A stretch of DNA of 64,000 bases from Bufo bufo (lineage: Eukaryota; Chordata; Amphibia; Anura; Bufonidae), in contig NC_053390.1 in NCBI RefSeq assembly GCF_905171765.1, positions 518,530,852 to 518,594,851 of the forward strand, read 5' to 3'. Within the stretch, counting starts at the first letter, position 1, and each line of letters begins with the position of its first letter. Both the position numbers and the translations under genes were made by a program. This document shows positions 45,090-56,710 of the stretch, one piece after another. The notes under the pieces are model-generated. The model was given only the letters and a program-made list of their open reading frames with translations. It had not been told where the DNA came from and did not search any database.

Positions 45090-45810
45090 CATACACGTTT
45101 AATAGGTAAACAGGTGAGCAGCGCCCCGTGCAGGGAGCGGCGTTGTCAGCAAGCAGCCGGTGCAGTGTGTCAGGCGCTGGCGACAGAGGAAGAGGAGGAG
45201 GGTGAGGAGGAAGCACACACACTCTCTGCTCTCACTAGGAGGAGGAGTCGGAGCAGCAGCTGCAGCGGCGGCGGCCTGAGCGATAGGATGTCCCGACATG
45301 AAGGTGAGAGCCGAGAGGAGGACACCGGCGAGGACCCGGTCTCCACGCCCGTCACCCGCCTGTAGGCACCCGCCGGCGCTCGCCCACCTGGGGCCTTGCT
45401 ACATGGACACACACCGGGTAGACCCTGCTCTGCGCCCCAGGCCTGGGCCTCCTCCCCTCAGTTCAGCCGGCTCCTGTCTCCACGTCCGGGTGGCCTTGTA
45501 GTCGCGACATGTCGCCACGTTCCGTCCCCTTCAGTCCATAGCTGTCACCTTGTCACGGGCCCACCTCGCCCGGAGTCTGCTCGGGAGCTGCCCGGGGCCT
45601 TCTACACTGGCAGGCCCAGGCTTGAGGCCCGGCACCGGGGAGCGGTGGCCCCTGTGTGCTGTACACACGTGTGCTGCCTGGCTCCCCCGCATACATGCTC
45701 GTGCAGACATGCGTGTGCCGTCAGGTGGCTGCCCGGTGGGGTGACTGGCGGCTGCGGACAAGAGGGAGAGGCCCGGGAGGAGGGATTGCACTGTCATCCG
45801 AGGGAGGAGG
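45090..45810 (+). promoter_or_regulatory. CpG-rich promoter region of kcmf1
   Basis: An abrupt change from AT-rich transposon sequence to GC- and CpG-rich sequence (GCAGCGGCGGCGGCC, GGAGCGGCG, CACCCGCCGGCGCTCGCC), spanning the putative first exon. No TATA box is evident, as usual for CpG-island housekeeping promoters. The transcription start is not determined. CCAAT-type boxes at 45941 and 46002 lie in the intron side. Confidence 0.7.
45288..45303 (+). CDS. kcmf1: kcmf1 first coding exon (start codon to splice donor)
   Basis: ATG at 45288 reads MSRHE plus one base of the next codon, followed by AAG|GTGAGAG, a near-consensus splice donor at 45304. Vertebrate KCMF1, an E3 ubiquitin ligase with an N-terminal ZZ-type zinc finger that works with UBR4, begins MSRHEG, with the sixth codon split after its first base. 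The start has A at -3, lies in a CpG-rich block with a GC-rich leader, and uses the expected phase. The frame is open upstream to 45072 without homology, so the start is chosen by the family. Only 16 coding bases are visible; exon 2, which should open with the ZZ finger (VSCDAC), was not found in the window. A chance match of 16 bases plus donor is possible but unlikely in this context. Confidence 0.75.
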
Positions 45811-46415
45811 GGAGCCATGTACACACCGGCACGGGATCCGCACATCCATGTGCTGTGACTCCTCCATGTTACCTGTCACCTATTAGCACTGTCATAGCAT
45901 TCAAGCTGGGAGAGGTTATACAATGCATGCAGGAGCAGCGACCAATCACATTGCAGCTCTCATTCGTCTGAGGGCAGTTTGAAAAGTGAAAACAGTCACC
46001 TGATTGGTGGATACTGGCTTTCAGGCTGGCCTTACGTGTAACCTGTTAGTACATGGATGTGTTGTTTAAAAATGTTACTAAGGACCTACCGTGTGTTACC
46101 GGACACACACTGCCCCGGTAAAGTGTGAGCGAGGCCTCAAATCGGGGCGTAGATCAGGGTGGACAGAATGCTGTAGGCTGCAGAGGCCATTGTGGATTGT
46201 TTAGTGTCACATAAGCCACTGTCATGGACATTGCTAGGAAACGCCTACAACCACCACCTAACTTGTCTCTACTGTAGTCACACGCTTTGTGGCTGTTCAG
46301 TGTAGTATTGGGGGGAGCGAATGTTTAATCTGGATCGGAACGGGTCGAGTTTTTCCTCCCCATTGTGTTCTATGGCTTGGTGTGTAAGGTGATATTCGGA
46401 TAGCCTGGTGTGTAT

Positions 46416-47100
46416 GGTGACATGCTCATACCCGGTTGGTACCCTGGTGTATAAGGTGACATGCTCATACCCGGTTGGTACCCTGGTGTATAAGGTGACA
46501 TGCTCATACCCGGTTGGTACCCTGGTGTATAAGGTGACATGCTCATACCCGGTTGGTACCCTGGTGTATAAGGTGACATGCTCATACCCGGTTGGTACCC
46601 TGGTGTATAAGGTGACATGCTCATACCCGGTTGGTACCCTGGTGTATAAGGTGACATGCTCATACCCGGTTGGTACCCTGGTGTATAAGGTGACATGCTC
46701 ATACCCGGTTGGTACCCTGGTGTATAAGGTGACATGCTCATACCCGGTTGGTACCCTGGTGTATAAGGTGACATGCTCATACCCGGTTGGTACCCTGGTG
46801 TATAAGGTGACATGCTCATACCCGGTTGGTACCCTGGTGTATAAGGTGACATGCTCATACCCGGTTGGTACCCTGGTGTATAAGGTGACATGCTCATACC
46901 CGGTTGGTACCCTGGTGTATAAGGTGACATGCTCATACCCGGTTGGTACCCTGGGGTATAAGGTGACATGCTCATACCCGGTTGGTACCCTGGGGTATAA
47001 GGTGACATGCTCATACCCGGTTGGTACCCTGGGGTATAAGGTGACATTTGCATACCCGGTTGGTACCCTGGGGTATAAGGTGACATGCGCACACATGGTT
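46416..47100. repeat. 39-bp minisatellite, 17 units
   Basis: The unit starting GGTGACATGCTCATACCCGG recurs every 39 bp from 46416 to 47079 with almost no variation; the last few units carry GGGGTATAA instead of GGTGTATAA. Two degenerate half-units lie at 46375-46415. Because 39 is a multiple of three, long open frames appear on both strands; they are not genes. Confidence 0.95.
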
Positions 47101-47564
47101 GGTATTAGTTGTTTTACTTGTGGACAGTATAGTCTACAACCTTGTAAATGCACGTGTTTTTGGTTTTAGTCATACTTTTCCTTCATGGTTTTTCCTAATG
47201 AATCTGTAGTATGTGCTTTCTGATATGATCTGTTTGGCAGGTAGTTCCTGCGTGGTGACTGAGCGCCATTGCCAAGCGCAGTGCCTTGGTGACAGAAGCC
47301 AACAGTATCTGGTAAAATGCCACTGACCACTTCATCCCCTTCGTTCTTGTGATCGATGGAGATGCTGACAGACCCCCACGGATGCCACCAGTGTTGCTAT
47401 ATACCTGCTGTGCACCATCTGTGTTAGCAGAGAATCTGACGCCAGTTTTAGGTTGTCCTATCTGATGAAAACATTTTGTTTTTTCTTGAACTGGCCCAAT
47501 CGTTGTGGTAAAATCTGTGCTGAGCAGCTCCAGTGTAAGCCAAGCGGTAGAGTTCACTCAGTAC
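47101..47564. other. Unassigned intronic sequence
   Basis: No repeat or gene recognised. The last eight bases (CTCAGTAC, 47557-47564) are the hAT target duplication. Confidence 0.45.
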
Positions 47565-49838
47565 TAGGGCTTGGCGACATCAAAAATATTCCCACGATAA
47601 CGATATTAAGAAATTTATCGTGATAACGATATATATTGCGATAAATGCCGATTTAGAAAAAAAACACTCAAAACATGTACTCATGTTTCCTTGTTGCCCC
47701 ATACATTATAATGTCTCCTTGATGCCCCCATGCAGTAATATTTCTTAGTTGCCCACCAAGAACGGGGTCACAGTTCCCCCCTCAAATCTGATGGAGCGGC
47801 CGTGCCCCCTGCTGCTCCATTCAGTCAAATAAAACATTGGGGGTCATTTACTAAAGACTGGCGCTTCCCATATGGGTCTTAGTCCCTACACACTACAGCC
47901 ATAGTACCGCAGCCCCCAGGGTTCAGCGACTGTTCTCAGCCCCGGCCTCTCTGTGCAGCAGCCCCCAGGGTTCAGCGACTGTTCTCAGCCCCGGCCTCTC
48001 TGTGCAGCAGCCCCCAGGGTGCAGCGACTGTTCTCAGCCCTGGCCTCTCTGTGCAGCAGCCCCCAGGGTGCAGCGACTGTTCTCAGCCCCGGCCTCTCTG
48101 TGCAGCAGCCCCCAGGGTGCAGCGACTGTTCTCAGCCCCGGCCTCTCTGTGCAGCAGCCCCCAGGGTGCAGCGACTGTTCTCAGCCCCGGCCTCTCTGTG
48201 CAGCAGCCCCCAGGGTGCAGCGACTGTTCTCAGCCCCGGCCTCTCTGTGCAGCAGCCCCCAGGGTGCAGCGACTGTTCTCAGCCCCGGCCTCTCTGTGCA
48301 GCAGCCCCCAGGGTGCAGCGACTGTTCTCAGCCCCGGCCTCTCTGTGCAGCAGCCCCCAGGGTGCAGCGACTGTTCTCAGCCCCGGCCTCTCTGTGCAGC
48401 AGCCCCCAGGGTGCAGCGACTGTTCTCAGCCCCGGCCTCTCTGTGCAGCAGCCCCCAGGGTGCAGCGACTGTTCTCAGCCCCGGCCTCTCTGTGCAGCAG
48501 CCCCCAGGGTGCAGCGACTGTTATCCAGCACCAGTCTTCTTGCTCTGGGGGTTTACAGCCACTAGATGCCATTTCTTTGTGACCTAAAGGACTTACACCC
48601 CCGTGACTAGGGTTGTCACAATACAAAAATTTTGATTCAATTTCGGTCCCATAAAAAAGTAATGCAATACTCGATACCGCGCAAAAGAAAAATTAAATGG
48701 CCCAAAAAAGTGTGCATTCTGCAATTTTTTATGGGAGAAGGAGACTAAAAAAATGGAGAATCGTCTGTTTTTTCAAAAATTTTTTTCTGCTTCGGCATTC
48801 ACCACATAAGAGATATTTTTCAATACTTTAATAATTTGGACTTTTTTGGACGTGGCGACACCTAATCAGTTTTTTTCATTGTTTTTTATGTAAATTGTGA
48901 AAGGGGGTGATTTAAAATTTTTATTTGTATTTTTTTATTTTTTATTTTTTTAATATATATATTTTTATTTAATAACTATTAGCCCCCTTATGGGGCTAGA
49001 ACCTGGGATCTTTTAATCCCTTGTCCTATGCACCCTAATAGAGATCTATTAGGGTGCATGGGATCTTACACTGTCCCTGCTGCCCTGTGCTTTGTGCACA
49101 TGGCAGCCTTGGATGGCTTCAGTAGCGTCCTGGCTGCCATGGTAACTGATCGGAGCCCTGAGATTTCACTGCTGGGGCTCCGATCAGAAGCTACCACTGC
49201 ACCACCAATGAAGAGGGGAGGGGACCCTGCGGCCACTGCCACCAATGATTATAATACTGGGGGGCTTGGGTGCACTGTGCCACCAATGATTATAATTTAT
49301 AATACTGGGGTATGGGGGGGGCGCACTGCGCCACCGATGAATGTAATTAACCCCATAGTACAAATATAGACTGCGGGTGCCAGCTAGATCACACACCCGG
49401 CACTTGGCCTCAATGACAGGGATCCCACCGAACCGTGCCAATTAACCCCTCAGGTGCTGCATTTGAGGGGTAAATTGCCTCGGTTTGCGGGATCGCTGCT
49501 TCCTGTCATTGAGACCGGGTGCCAGGTATGTGATATGGCCGGCACCCGCAGTCTGTATTTGTATTGAGGGTAATTTTCATTGGTGGCGCAGCGGCCACAG
49601 CCCCCCCTTCCCCCTCTTCACTGTTACCTTCTCATTGTGGCACAGCGGCAGCAGGATCACAGTGGGGAGGGACTCTCTCCTTCTCCACTGTGCCGGCTGT
49701 AATGTGCGCCAGACGTTTTAGAGGCATTCAGCACTGTGACATGCGACTGCCCCTATAATGTCACTAAAATACAATCGCCATATCGCCGTTTCTTAATACT
49801 GCGGTATATCGTTAATACCAGTTTATTGCCCAACCCTA
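47565..49838. mobile_element. hAT non-autonomous element (2.27 kb)
   Basis: Perfect 8-bp duplication CTCAGTAC at 47557-47564 and 49839-49846. Left TAGGGCTTGGCGACATC, right TTGCCCAACCCTA, with subterminal ATAACGATATA / TATATCGTTAATA inversion. No transposase. It contains the 49-bp minisatellite and, at 48608, TAGGGTTGTCACAATAC, which looks like the start of another hAT family whose far end I could not fix. Confidence 0.85.
47908..48530. repeat. 49-bp minisatellite, about 12.7 units
   Basis: The unit GCAGCCCCCAGGGTGCAGCG...CTCTCTGTGCA repeats every 49 bp; the first two units have TTCAGCG instead of TGCAGCG and one unit has CCCTGG instead of CCCCGG. GC-rich, inside the hAT element. 49 is not a multiple of three, so each unit shifts phase, and all three forward frames are open. 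Confidence 0.95.
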
Positions 49839-49846
49839 CTCAGTAC

Positions 49847-50733
49847 AGAGCTCGTGCTAGGGAGTCCTCATATTCATGAGCTCCTGACACTTCCCATCCC
49901 CTGATGCTGATTGACATTTTACTTCCTATAGCAGTCAGTGGTGGGGACTGTTTCTGATTCCTTATACTTATAACTGGCCCGTATAGAATGCGCGCGCCTG
50001 ATAACTGGCCCGTATAGAATGCCCTATAACATATAAAAAGTTTGGCAGTACAGTGTGTGTACTGTGTATTTTTCTAGTGATTGTGTGAGGGCTGCTTTTT
50101 TTTAATTGAAACTATTTTTGTGTGTGTGACTTTTTGAGCATTTATTGGTAAATTTTTTTTGGAAGCCAGGTGACAAAAAAAAATTGCAATTCTGGCATTG
50201 TTTTTCTTACTCCTATCGCCGTGCATAATGAGTAATTTGATATTTTAGTAGTTGGGATATTTCCAGATGTTTGTTACATGCGAAATGGAAAAAAGAAAGT
50301 GGCGAGGTTGTAATTTTTTTTTTATATATATTTTCAAACTTTATTAAGATGATTTTTACTAGTCCCCTCAGGGGACTTGAACGTCCAATCGTTTGATTGC
50401 TTGTACTATTCACAGCATCACAGCAGTACTTCTGTATTGCACTGATCTATTAATGTGATAGGTGGCGTATCTTCCAGGCCTAGGTGCGTTCAGAAGTCCA
50501 TGGCTGTTACAGCAACTGATTAGCACCCCATGATTACATAGCTAGCCTGCCGATCGGAGGACAGGGGGACCACACTACCTCCATCCAACCACTTGCTGTG
50601 GTCACTATTGACAGTGGAATCTAAGGGGTCTCTCTCAGAACATCCACCTAATGAATTTAGTGAGAAGACATTTCTAGGAATGACTCAGCATCTGTGACCA
50701 TTGGCAATAGACATAAAGTAATGATAGACAGCC
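49847..50733. other. Unassigned intronic sequence with local duplication
   Basis: ATAACTGGCCCGTATAGAATG is partially duplicated in tandem at about 49970-50022. TTACTAGTCCCCTCAGGGGA near 50356 resembles the interior of other frog DNA transposons. No gene. Confidence 0.45.
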
Positions 50734-50736
50734 TAA

Positions 50737-51146
50737 GGCTCCTTTCACATGAGCGAGTATTCCGCGCGGGTGCAATGCGTGATGCGAACGTATTGCCCCC
50801 GCACGGTATCCGGACCCGTTAATTTCAATGGGGCTGTGTACATGTGCGTTGGTTTTCACGCATCGTTTGTGCGTTGCGTGAAAATCGCAGCATGTTCTAT
50901 ATTCTGCGATTTTCACGCAACGCTGGCCCCATAGAAGGGAATGGAGCTACGTGAAAATCGCATCACATCCGCAAGCAAGTGCGGATGCGATGCGTTTTTC
51001 ATGGATGGTTGCTAAGAGAAACACATTAAATTGCATTGCACCTGCGTGATAAAAACTGAACGCGAACTGAACTGAAACAGACATTTTTCACTGAACGCAT
51101 TCGCAACGCATCCGGACCTAATTCGCACACGCTTGTATGCAAGGGG
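50737..51146. mobile_element. Harbinger-type MITE
   Basis: TAA at 50734-50736, TGA after the right end. Termini GGCTCCTTTCACATGAGCG and GTATGCAAGGGGCC are imperfect inverses. The interior GCGCGGGTGCAATGCGTGA is shared with 52775-53045. Confidence 0.75.
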
Positions 51147-51453
51147 CCTGAGAGTAAGTGTTTGCCAACAACTTGCATCATAATCATGGCAGCCCGGCCT
51201 GGAAAAGAGTCACGACTGCCTGAGAAGAGTCAGGTCACACATGAGCTCCTGCTCTCCCTGCTGCTGATTGGCCGTTGTCTTGGTGTCCTGCCTAGAAGAG
51301 AACTGCCAGTGATCAGTAGGTGGGCGGGGAGAGCAGGAGCTCATGTGTGACCTGACTCTTCTCCAGCCTCTTGCTTTTACCTCGTGAGTGACACACCGCT
51401 GACATCAGAGGGTCTGCTGCTATTTTATGCTGCCCTCGGTGAGGTCAGCATAA

Positions 51454-51922
51454 GGGTATATTCACTCGACTGTGTGTAATCCGTTCCATTTTGCGATCTG
51501 CTAATAACGGAACCGTGTCCGCATTTTGCGAACGAATGACTTCAGTTTGTGTTCCGGATGTCTTCCGTTTATTATGGTCAGCAAAAAAACGGAAGGAAAA
51601 AACAAGAATTATTGACTCAAAGTTGTCAAGGAAATACGGAAACGGATCTGCAAAAAAACGGATGACCTATGGAAACCATTCCGTATGTCATCCGCAATTT
51701 GCGGATCCGTTGACTTGAATGAGGCTGCGGACCGATCTGTGCGGACAATAGTAGTACAAGCTTCATATTTTTGCGGACTAGAAATGCGGAAACACAGATG
51801 CGGACAACATACTAAATGTTGTCTGTACGTTTTATTCACCCATAGTAATGAATGGATCCGCATGTATTCCGCAAAATGCGGATCAGAAGCGGATAAAATT
51901 ATATGGTCATGTGAATGTACCC
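51454..51922. mobile_element. Harbinger-type MITE
   Basis: TAA at 51451-51453 and 51923-51925; termini GGGTATATTCACTCGAC and GGTCATGTGAATGTACCC. Confidence 0.82.
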
Positions 51923-52585
51923 TAAAGGTGATGACAGGTTTCCTTTAAGGGGAATAGAACCATGGGTGGCCCAGAAGACACGTAACAGTAGTTAGACACT
52001 ATTGGGGGAAATCTATCATTCCCCTCACGCCAGTTTTTGGGTGTAAAAAAGTTTCTGACTTTTTGTGTGCCCGGGTGGTGTTTCTACTCTGCCCTTGCCA
52101 CTTTCCTGAGAAGGGGGTGGTGGTGGACCCGGTACATTTATCTTCTTTTATGCTGGGTTTCTGGGGTAATAAACGACTGAAGTCTTCGCCAGTGTAGTTT
52201 GCAGGTTAAGCGCACGGACTGTCTTTATAAAGGAGGCGTGGCCTTGTCATAAATTAGATGCATCCTCAGGCAGACTGGAGTTGATGATTTCCCCCCTATA
52301 TTTAAGTGATTCCTATTGAAAAATGATGGTGTGTATGATGCAGAGTACATTAATACTCATGGGACAGCCCATTTAAAGTGAACCTGTCAGGTGATTTATG
52401 CTGCGCTGTCTGCATGTAATAAGAGGGGAAAAAGCTGAGTTCTGGAAGTGGGAAGTCCATAGCAGATTTGCTGGAATTTTGCAGCAGCCCAATACCCTCC
52501 TTTTGAGGACATTCTTGTGGAAGATGCTGTGCAGCTCCTTTGGAAAATGTAAGGTGGAATCTGATTGGTTGCTCTGGACAACTAA

Positions 52586-52771
52586 GGGTACTTTCACACT
52601 AGCGGCACGGACCTCTGACAGGCTGTCGGATCCGTCCTGCCGCTAGTTCACGTGTGCCCCTGGACTGCTGCTCCGTCCTCATTGACTATAATGGGGTCAG
52701 GGACGGAGTTCCAACGGCAGCGCACGCCGAGAGGCAGCCGGACTAAAAGTACTGCATGTGTGAAACTAGCC
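52586..52771. mobile_element. Harbinger-type MITE (short)
   Basis: TAA at 52583-52585 and 52772-52774; termini GGGTACTTTCACACTAGCG and GTGTGAAACTAGC. Confidence 0.75.
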
Positions 52772-52774
52772 TAA

Positions 52775-53050
52775 AGCCTCTTTCACACGGGCGAGATTTC
52801 CGCGCGGGTGCAATGCGTGAGGTGAACGCATTGCACCCGCACTGAATCCGGACCCATTCACTTCAATGGGGCTGTGCAGATGCGCAGTGATTTTCACGCA
52901 TCACTTGTGCGTTGCTGGAAAATCGCAGCATGCTCTATATTGTGCGTTTTAAACGCAACGCAGGCCCCATAGAAGTGAATGGGGCTGCGTGAAAATCGCA
53001 AGCATCCGCAAGCAAGTGCGGATGCGGTGTGATTTTCACGCACGGTTGCT
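52775..53050. mobile_element. Harbinger-type MITE, 3'-truncated
   Basis: Starts AGCCTCTTTCACACGGGCG directly after the TAA shared with its neighbour. It resembles 50737-51146 but lacks a right terminus. Confidence 0.65.
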
Positions 53051-53059
53051 AGGAGACTA

Positions 53060-53436
53060 TCGGGATGGAGACCCGATCATTATTATTTTCCCTTATAACA
53101 TGGTTATAAGGGAAAATAATAGCATGCTTAGTACAATAGGGCTGGAGGGGTTAAAAAAAAATAATAATAATATAACTCCCCTTAATCCACTTGATCGCGC
53201 AGCCGGCTCCTCTTCTGTCGTCTTCTTTGCTGTGCACAGGAAAAGGACCTGTGGTGACGTAACTACGCTCATCACATGGTCCATCACATGGTCCATCACA
53301 TGATCCATCACCATGGTAAAGGATCATGTGATGGACCATGTGATGAGCCCAGTGATGTCATCAAAGGTCCTATTCCTCAAAGAAGACAGAAGAGAAGACG
53401 GGCTGCGCGAACAAGTGGATTAAGGTGAGTTAAATT

Positions 53437-53487
<51 letters not shown>

Positions 53488-53580
53488 TTTAACCCCTCCA
53501 GCCCTATTGTACTATGCATTCTGTATTCAGAATGCTATTATTTTCCCTTTATAACCATGTTATAAGGGAAAATAATACAA
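53060..53580. repeat. Palindromic repeat with microsatellites
   Basis: TTTTCCCTTATAACATGG and CAATAGGGCTGGAGGGG on the left are inverted near 53495-53570. The centre holds CATCACATGGTC units and the inverse. A TTA run and a TA run lie at 53427-53478. Confidence 0.75.
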
Positions 53581-53816
53581 TCTACACAACCCCGATCCCA
53601 AACCCGAACTTCTGTGAAGAAGTTCGGGTACCAAACATACCGATTTTTCTCACTGTGTGGGTGGGGTAATCAGGACTCAAGTCTCTCCCGCGAGTCCTGT
53701 ACGCTGGGTGCTGAGTCACTGGTCAGCTCTTTATTACAGTAGGGAGACTGAGCCTGTTTATCTCTTTGACATGACTGAAGCCTCATTTTCTGCGATACTG
53801 TATCTTATACATGTAA

Positions 53817-54261
53817 GGCCTCATGCACACGACCGTTGTTGGGTTCCGTGTCCGTTGTTCCGTTTTCCGTGATTTTCTGTGGACCCATTGACTTTCAATG
53901 GGTCCGTTGAAAACTCGGAAAATGCACCGTTTGTCATCCGCGTCCGTGATCTGTGTTTCCAGTCCGTCAAAAAAATAGGACCTGTCCTATTTTTTTCACG
54001 GACAGCGGTTCGCGGACCCATTTAAGTCAATGGGTCAGTGAAAAAACACGGAGGCACACAAGATTGTCATCCGTGTCCGTTTTTTTTTCCTATCATTTTC
54101 AAGGCAAACTTGACAGATTTTTTTTTTTTTTTCACTTTTCATGTCTGGTGATCCTTCAAAAATCAAGGAAGACACACGGAAAAAAAAACCGGACACGGAT
54201 CACAGAACAATGGAACCCCGTTTTGCGGACCGTGAAAAAATACTGTCGTGTGCATGAGGCC
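53817..54261. mobile_element. Harbinger-type MITE
   Basis: TAA at 53814-53816 and 54262-54264; termini GGCCTCATGCACACGACCG and CGTGTGCATGAGGCC. Confidence 0.88.
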
Positions 54262-54264
54262 TAA

Positions 54265-54711
54265 GGCCTAGTTCACACTTCAGTTATTTGGTCAGTGATT
54301 TCCATCAGTTAGGCCTCATGCACACAAACGTATTTTCTTTCCGTGTCCGTTCCATTTATTTTTTGCGGACCGTATGCGGAAGCATTCATTTCAATGGGTC
54401 CGGAAAAAAAAAACGGAAGTCACTCCGTTTCCGTATGTCCACATATCCATTCCACAAAAAAATAGAACATGTCCTATTATTGTCCGCATTATGGACAAGG
54501 ATAGTACTGTTATGTTAGGGGCCAGCTGTTCCGTTCCGCAAAATATGGAATACACACTGACATCATCCGTATTTTTTGCGGATCTGTGTTTTGCAGACAG
54601 CAAAAAACATATGGTTGTGTGCGTGAGCCTGAGCCAAGAGTGGAGCCTACTCGGAGATAAGGGTGACCCGCACCTAGTTTAGGCTGAAATACCTGATGGA
54701 AATGGCTAGGC
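54265..54711. mobile_element. Harbinger-type MITE split by another
   Basis: Left GGCCTAGTTCACACTTCAG after TAA (54262-54264); right CTGATGGAAATGGCTAGGCC, pairing with TTTCCATCAG near 54300. The inner MITE occupies 54312-54629. Confidence 0.7.
54312..54629. mobile_element. Nested Harbinger-type MITE
   Basis: TTA at 54309-54311; termini GGCCTCATGCACACAAACG and GTTGTGTGCGTGAGCC, followed by TGA. Same family as 53817-54261. Confidence 0.75.
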
Positions 54712-55471
54712 CTTACTGATTTGTACCTGACCAGATGCAGGGCTCGCCTAACATGTTGTCATGCAATATGTTAGGGCAGGCATGGCTAAGCTACAACTCC
54801 CACCATGCCCTGCTGTAGTCTGATAAATGTAGGTAGTCGGAATTGGCGTTTTGCAACAGCTGTAGAGCGGCAGGTTGGCCACCCCTGTTTTCGGAGCATA
54901 AGTGCTTCAAGTGCTAGTCCATGATGTACGCAGGGGGCTGGGAAGAAGCACTTAGTTTACCTCATGGTTCCTCACCACCTATCGGCAGCTCTGAAAACGG
55001 TCACATGACTGCTCATCACTTGCTAGTGTCAGAGGAACATGTGATCTAGAGCCAGGAAGTGATTTTTATTCTTTCCCGCACCCGTGATTGACACTTTTAG
55101 GAAGGCTGATAAGTGGATGTAGCGCTGCTTTTTCCATTCATTTGTTTCCTCCTGCAGAGCTGAAGGTCACTATAGAAATCTGCTTCTGGCAACTTCTGAT
55201 TTGTTTGCTGATTTCACGTATGTCCATGTTTCTTATAATATTTTACCCTTTTATGAGGGGGAGGTAGCGTGCTCCGAAACAGAAACTCTTGAAATCACGT
55301 TGTCTGCCGATTTTGGTTGACTTTGTGAATTCAGTCAGAAGATGAGGTGTGTACCGCCTCGCCCTTGGAATGAATGTTATTTTCAGCACTGGCATTTTTC
55401 TGAAAAACACAAAAAACCCTTCACAATTGTGGCTAGAAAGTCTCTTGTACAGACCATGTTTGTTCATATCA

Positions 55472-55690
55472 GGCTACTTTCACACTCGCGTTTGGTGCGG
55501 ATCCGTCTGGTATCTGCACATACGGATCCGCACCGATAATGCAAACACTTGTATCCGTTCATAACGGATCCGTTTGCATTATTCATAAAAAAAAAAGTCC
55601 ATCTTGACTTACATTGAAAGTCAATGGGCAATGGATCCGTTTTCAATTGCACCATATTGTGTCAGTGAAAAACGGATCCTTCCTCATTGA
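55472..55690. mobile_element. Harbinger-type MITE, left half only
   Basis: GGCTACTTTCACACTCGCG start with CGGATCCGT-rich interior; no right terminus before the next copy begins. Confidence 0.65.
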
Positions 55691-55698
55691 CTTACATA

Positions 55699-56172
55699 GG
55701 CTACTTTCACACTTGCGTTCAGAGCGGATCCGTCTGGTGTCTGCACAGACGGATCCGCTCCTATAATGCAGACGTTTGGATCCGTTCAGAACGGATCCGT
55801 CTGCTTTATAGTTCAGAAAAAATTCTAAGTCTGAAAGTTGTTCAGACGGATCCGTCCAGACTTTACATTGAAAGTCAATGGGGGACGGATCCGTTTGAAA
55901 TTGCACCATATTGTGTCAACTTCAAACGGATCTGTCCATATTGACTTACATTGTAAGTCTGGACGGATCCGTTTGGCTCTGCATGGCCAGGCGGACAAGA
56001 AAACGCTGCAAGCTGCGTTCGGATGTCCGCCTGCTGAGCGGAACGGAGGCCAAGTGGAGCCATCCTGATGCATTCTGAGCGGATCCGCATCCACTCAGAA
56101 TGCATTAGGGCTGTACGGACGCGTTCGGAGCTGCTTGTAAGAGCCTTCAAACGGAGCTCACAAGCGGAACAA
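55699..56172. mobile_element. Harbinger-type MITE, right end missing
   Basis: GGCTACTTTCACACTTGCG start. The interior carries repeated GACGGATCCGT and GGCGGACA motifs. It breaks at CACAAGCGGAAC next to a Tc1-like relic. Confidence 0.7.
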
Positions 56173-56175
56173 GTG

Positions 56176-56710
56176 TCACAGTAACATGAACATAATGTCA
56201 GGACCTAAGGTTTCCCAGCAGAACATTGATTGCCCAGAGCAACAGATTGCCTCTGCCAGTTTGCCTTCTTCCCATCGTCTATCCTGTTGCCATCTTTTTC
56301 CATGGTAAGGAATGCACATACACCCATCCTCGTAATTTAAACCTGATTCATCAGACCAGGCCACCTTCCAGTACTTCACAGGCCACTTCTTATGTGACCA
56401 TTGTAAGCACTTTCAGCAGTTGATGGGGGTCAGAATGGAGACACCGACCAGTCTGCAACTATGCATCTTCATACCCTGCAAGCTGCAGTGGACTGGGTGT
56501 TTTGACAACTTTCTATTATAGCCTAATTTTTTCAGCAATTAGTAATCCTAGACCTTGTTGCCTGTTCATCAGTTGGCCTTTCTTGGACCACTTTTGGTAG
56601 GTACTAACCACTGTGTACTCCCCCACCAGACCTGCCATTTTGGAGATGTTCTGACCAAGCCATTTAGCCATCTCAATTTAGTCCTTTGTCAGAGTCCCTC
56701 AGATCCTTAG
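56176..56710 (-). pseudogene. Tc1-like transposase relic in kcmf1 intron
   Basis: Read on the minus strand. The helix-turn-helix part (QNISKMAGLVGEYTVVSTYQ and KKGQLMNRQQG) lies near 56540-56670. The first catalytic-Asp box appears as KYWKVAWSDESGLNY near 56340-56379, followed by a degenerate stretch ending FCWETLGPDI. Numerous frameshifts and stops. The second and third catalytic boxes are absent. A different subfamily from the element at 28-45 kb. Confidence 0.8.

Noticed and set aside
45072..45287. Upstream in-frame ATG extending the kcmf1 start
   Set aside because: The 72 extra residues have no similarity to the known N-terminus, which begins MSRHEG, and include a Glu-rich run from a purine-rich leader.
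45396..45971. 191-codon open frame downstream of the CpG island
   Set aside because: GC-rich sequence gives long chance frames; it begins past the splice donor of the putative exon and has low-complexity Pro/Ser/Arg composition with no domain.
46278..47169. Long open frames of 240-291 codons on both strands with 13-residue repeats
   Set aside because: They are a by-product of the 39-bp minisatellite, whose period is a multiple of three; frames are open on both strands and no domain or start context supports them.
46416..48530. CRISPR-like arrays
   Set aside because: The repeats are directly contiguous with no unique spacers, and the DNA is vertebrate nuclear.
47953..48587. Three overlapping plus-strand open frames rich in CAAAPRVQRLFSA-like repeats
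   Set aside because: Same cause: the 49-bp minisatellite shifts phase each unit, so all three frames read the same repeated text.
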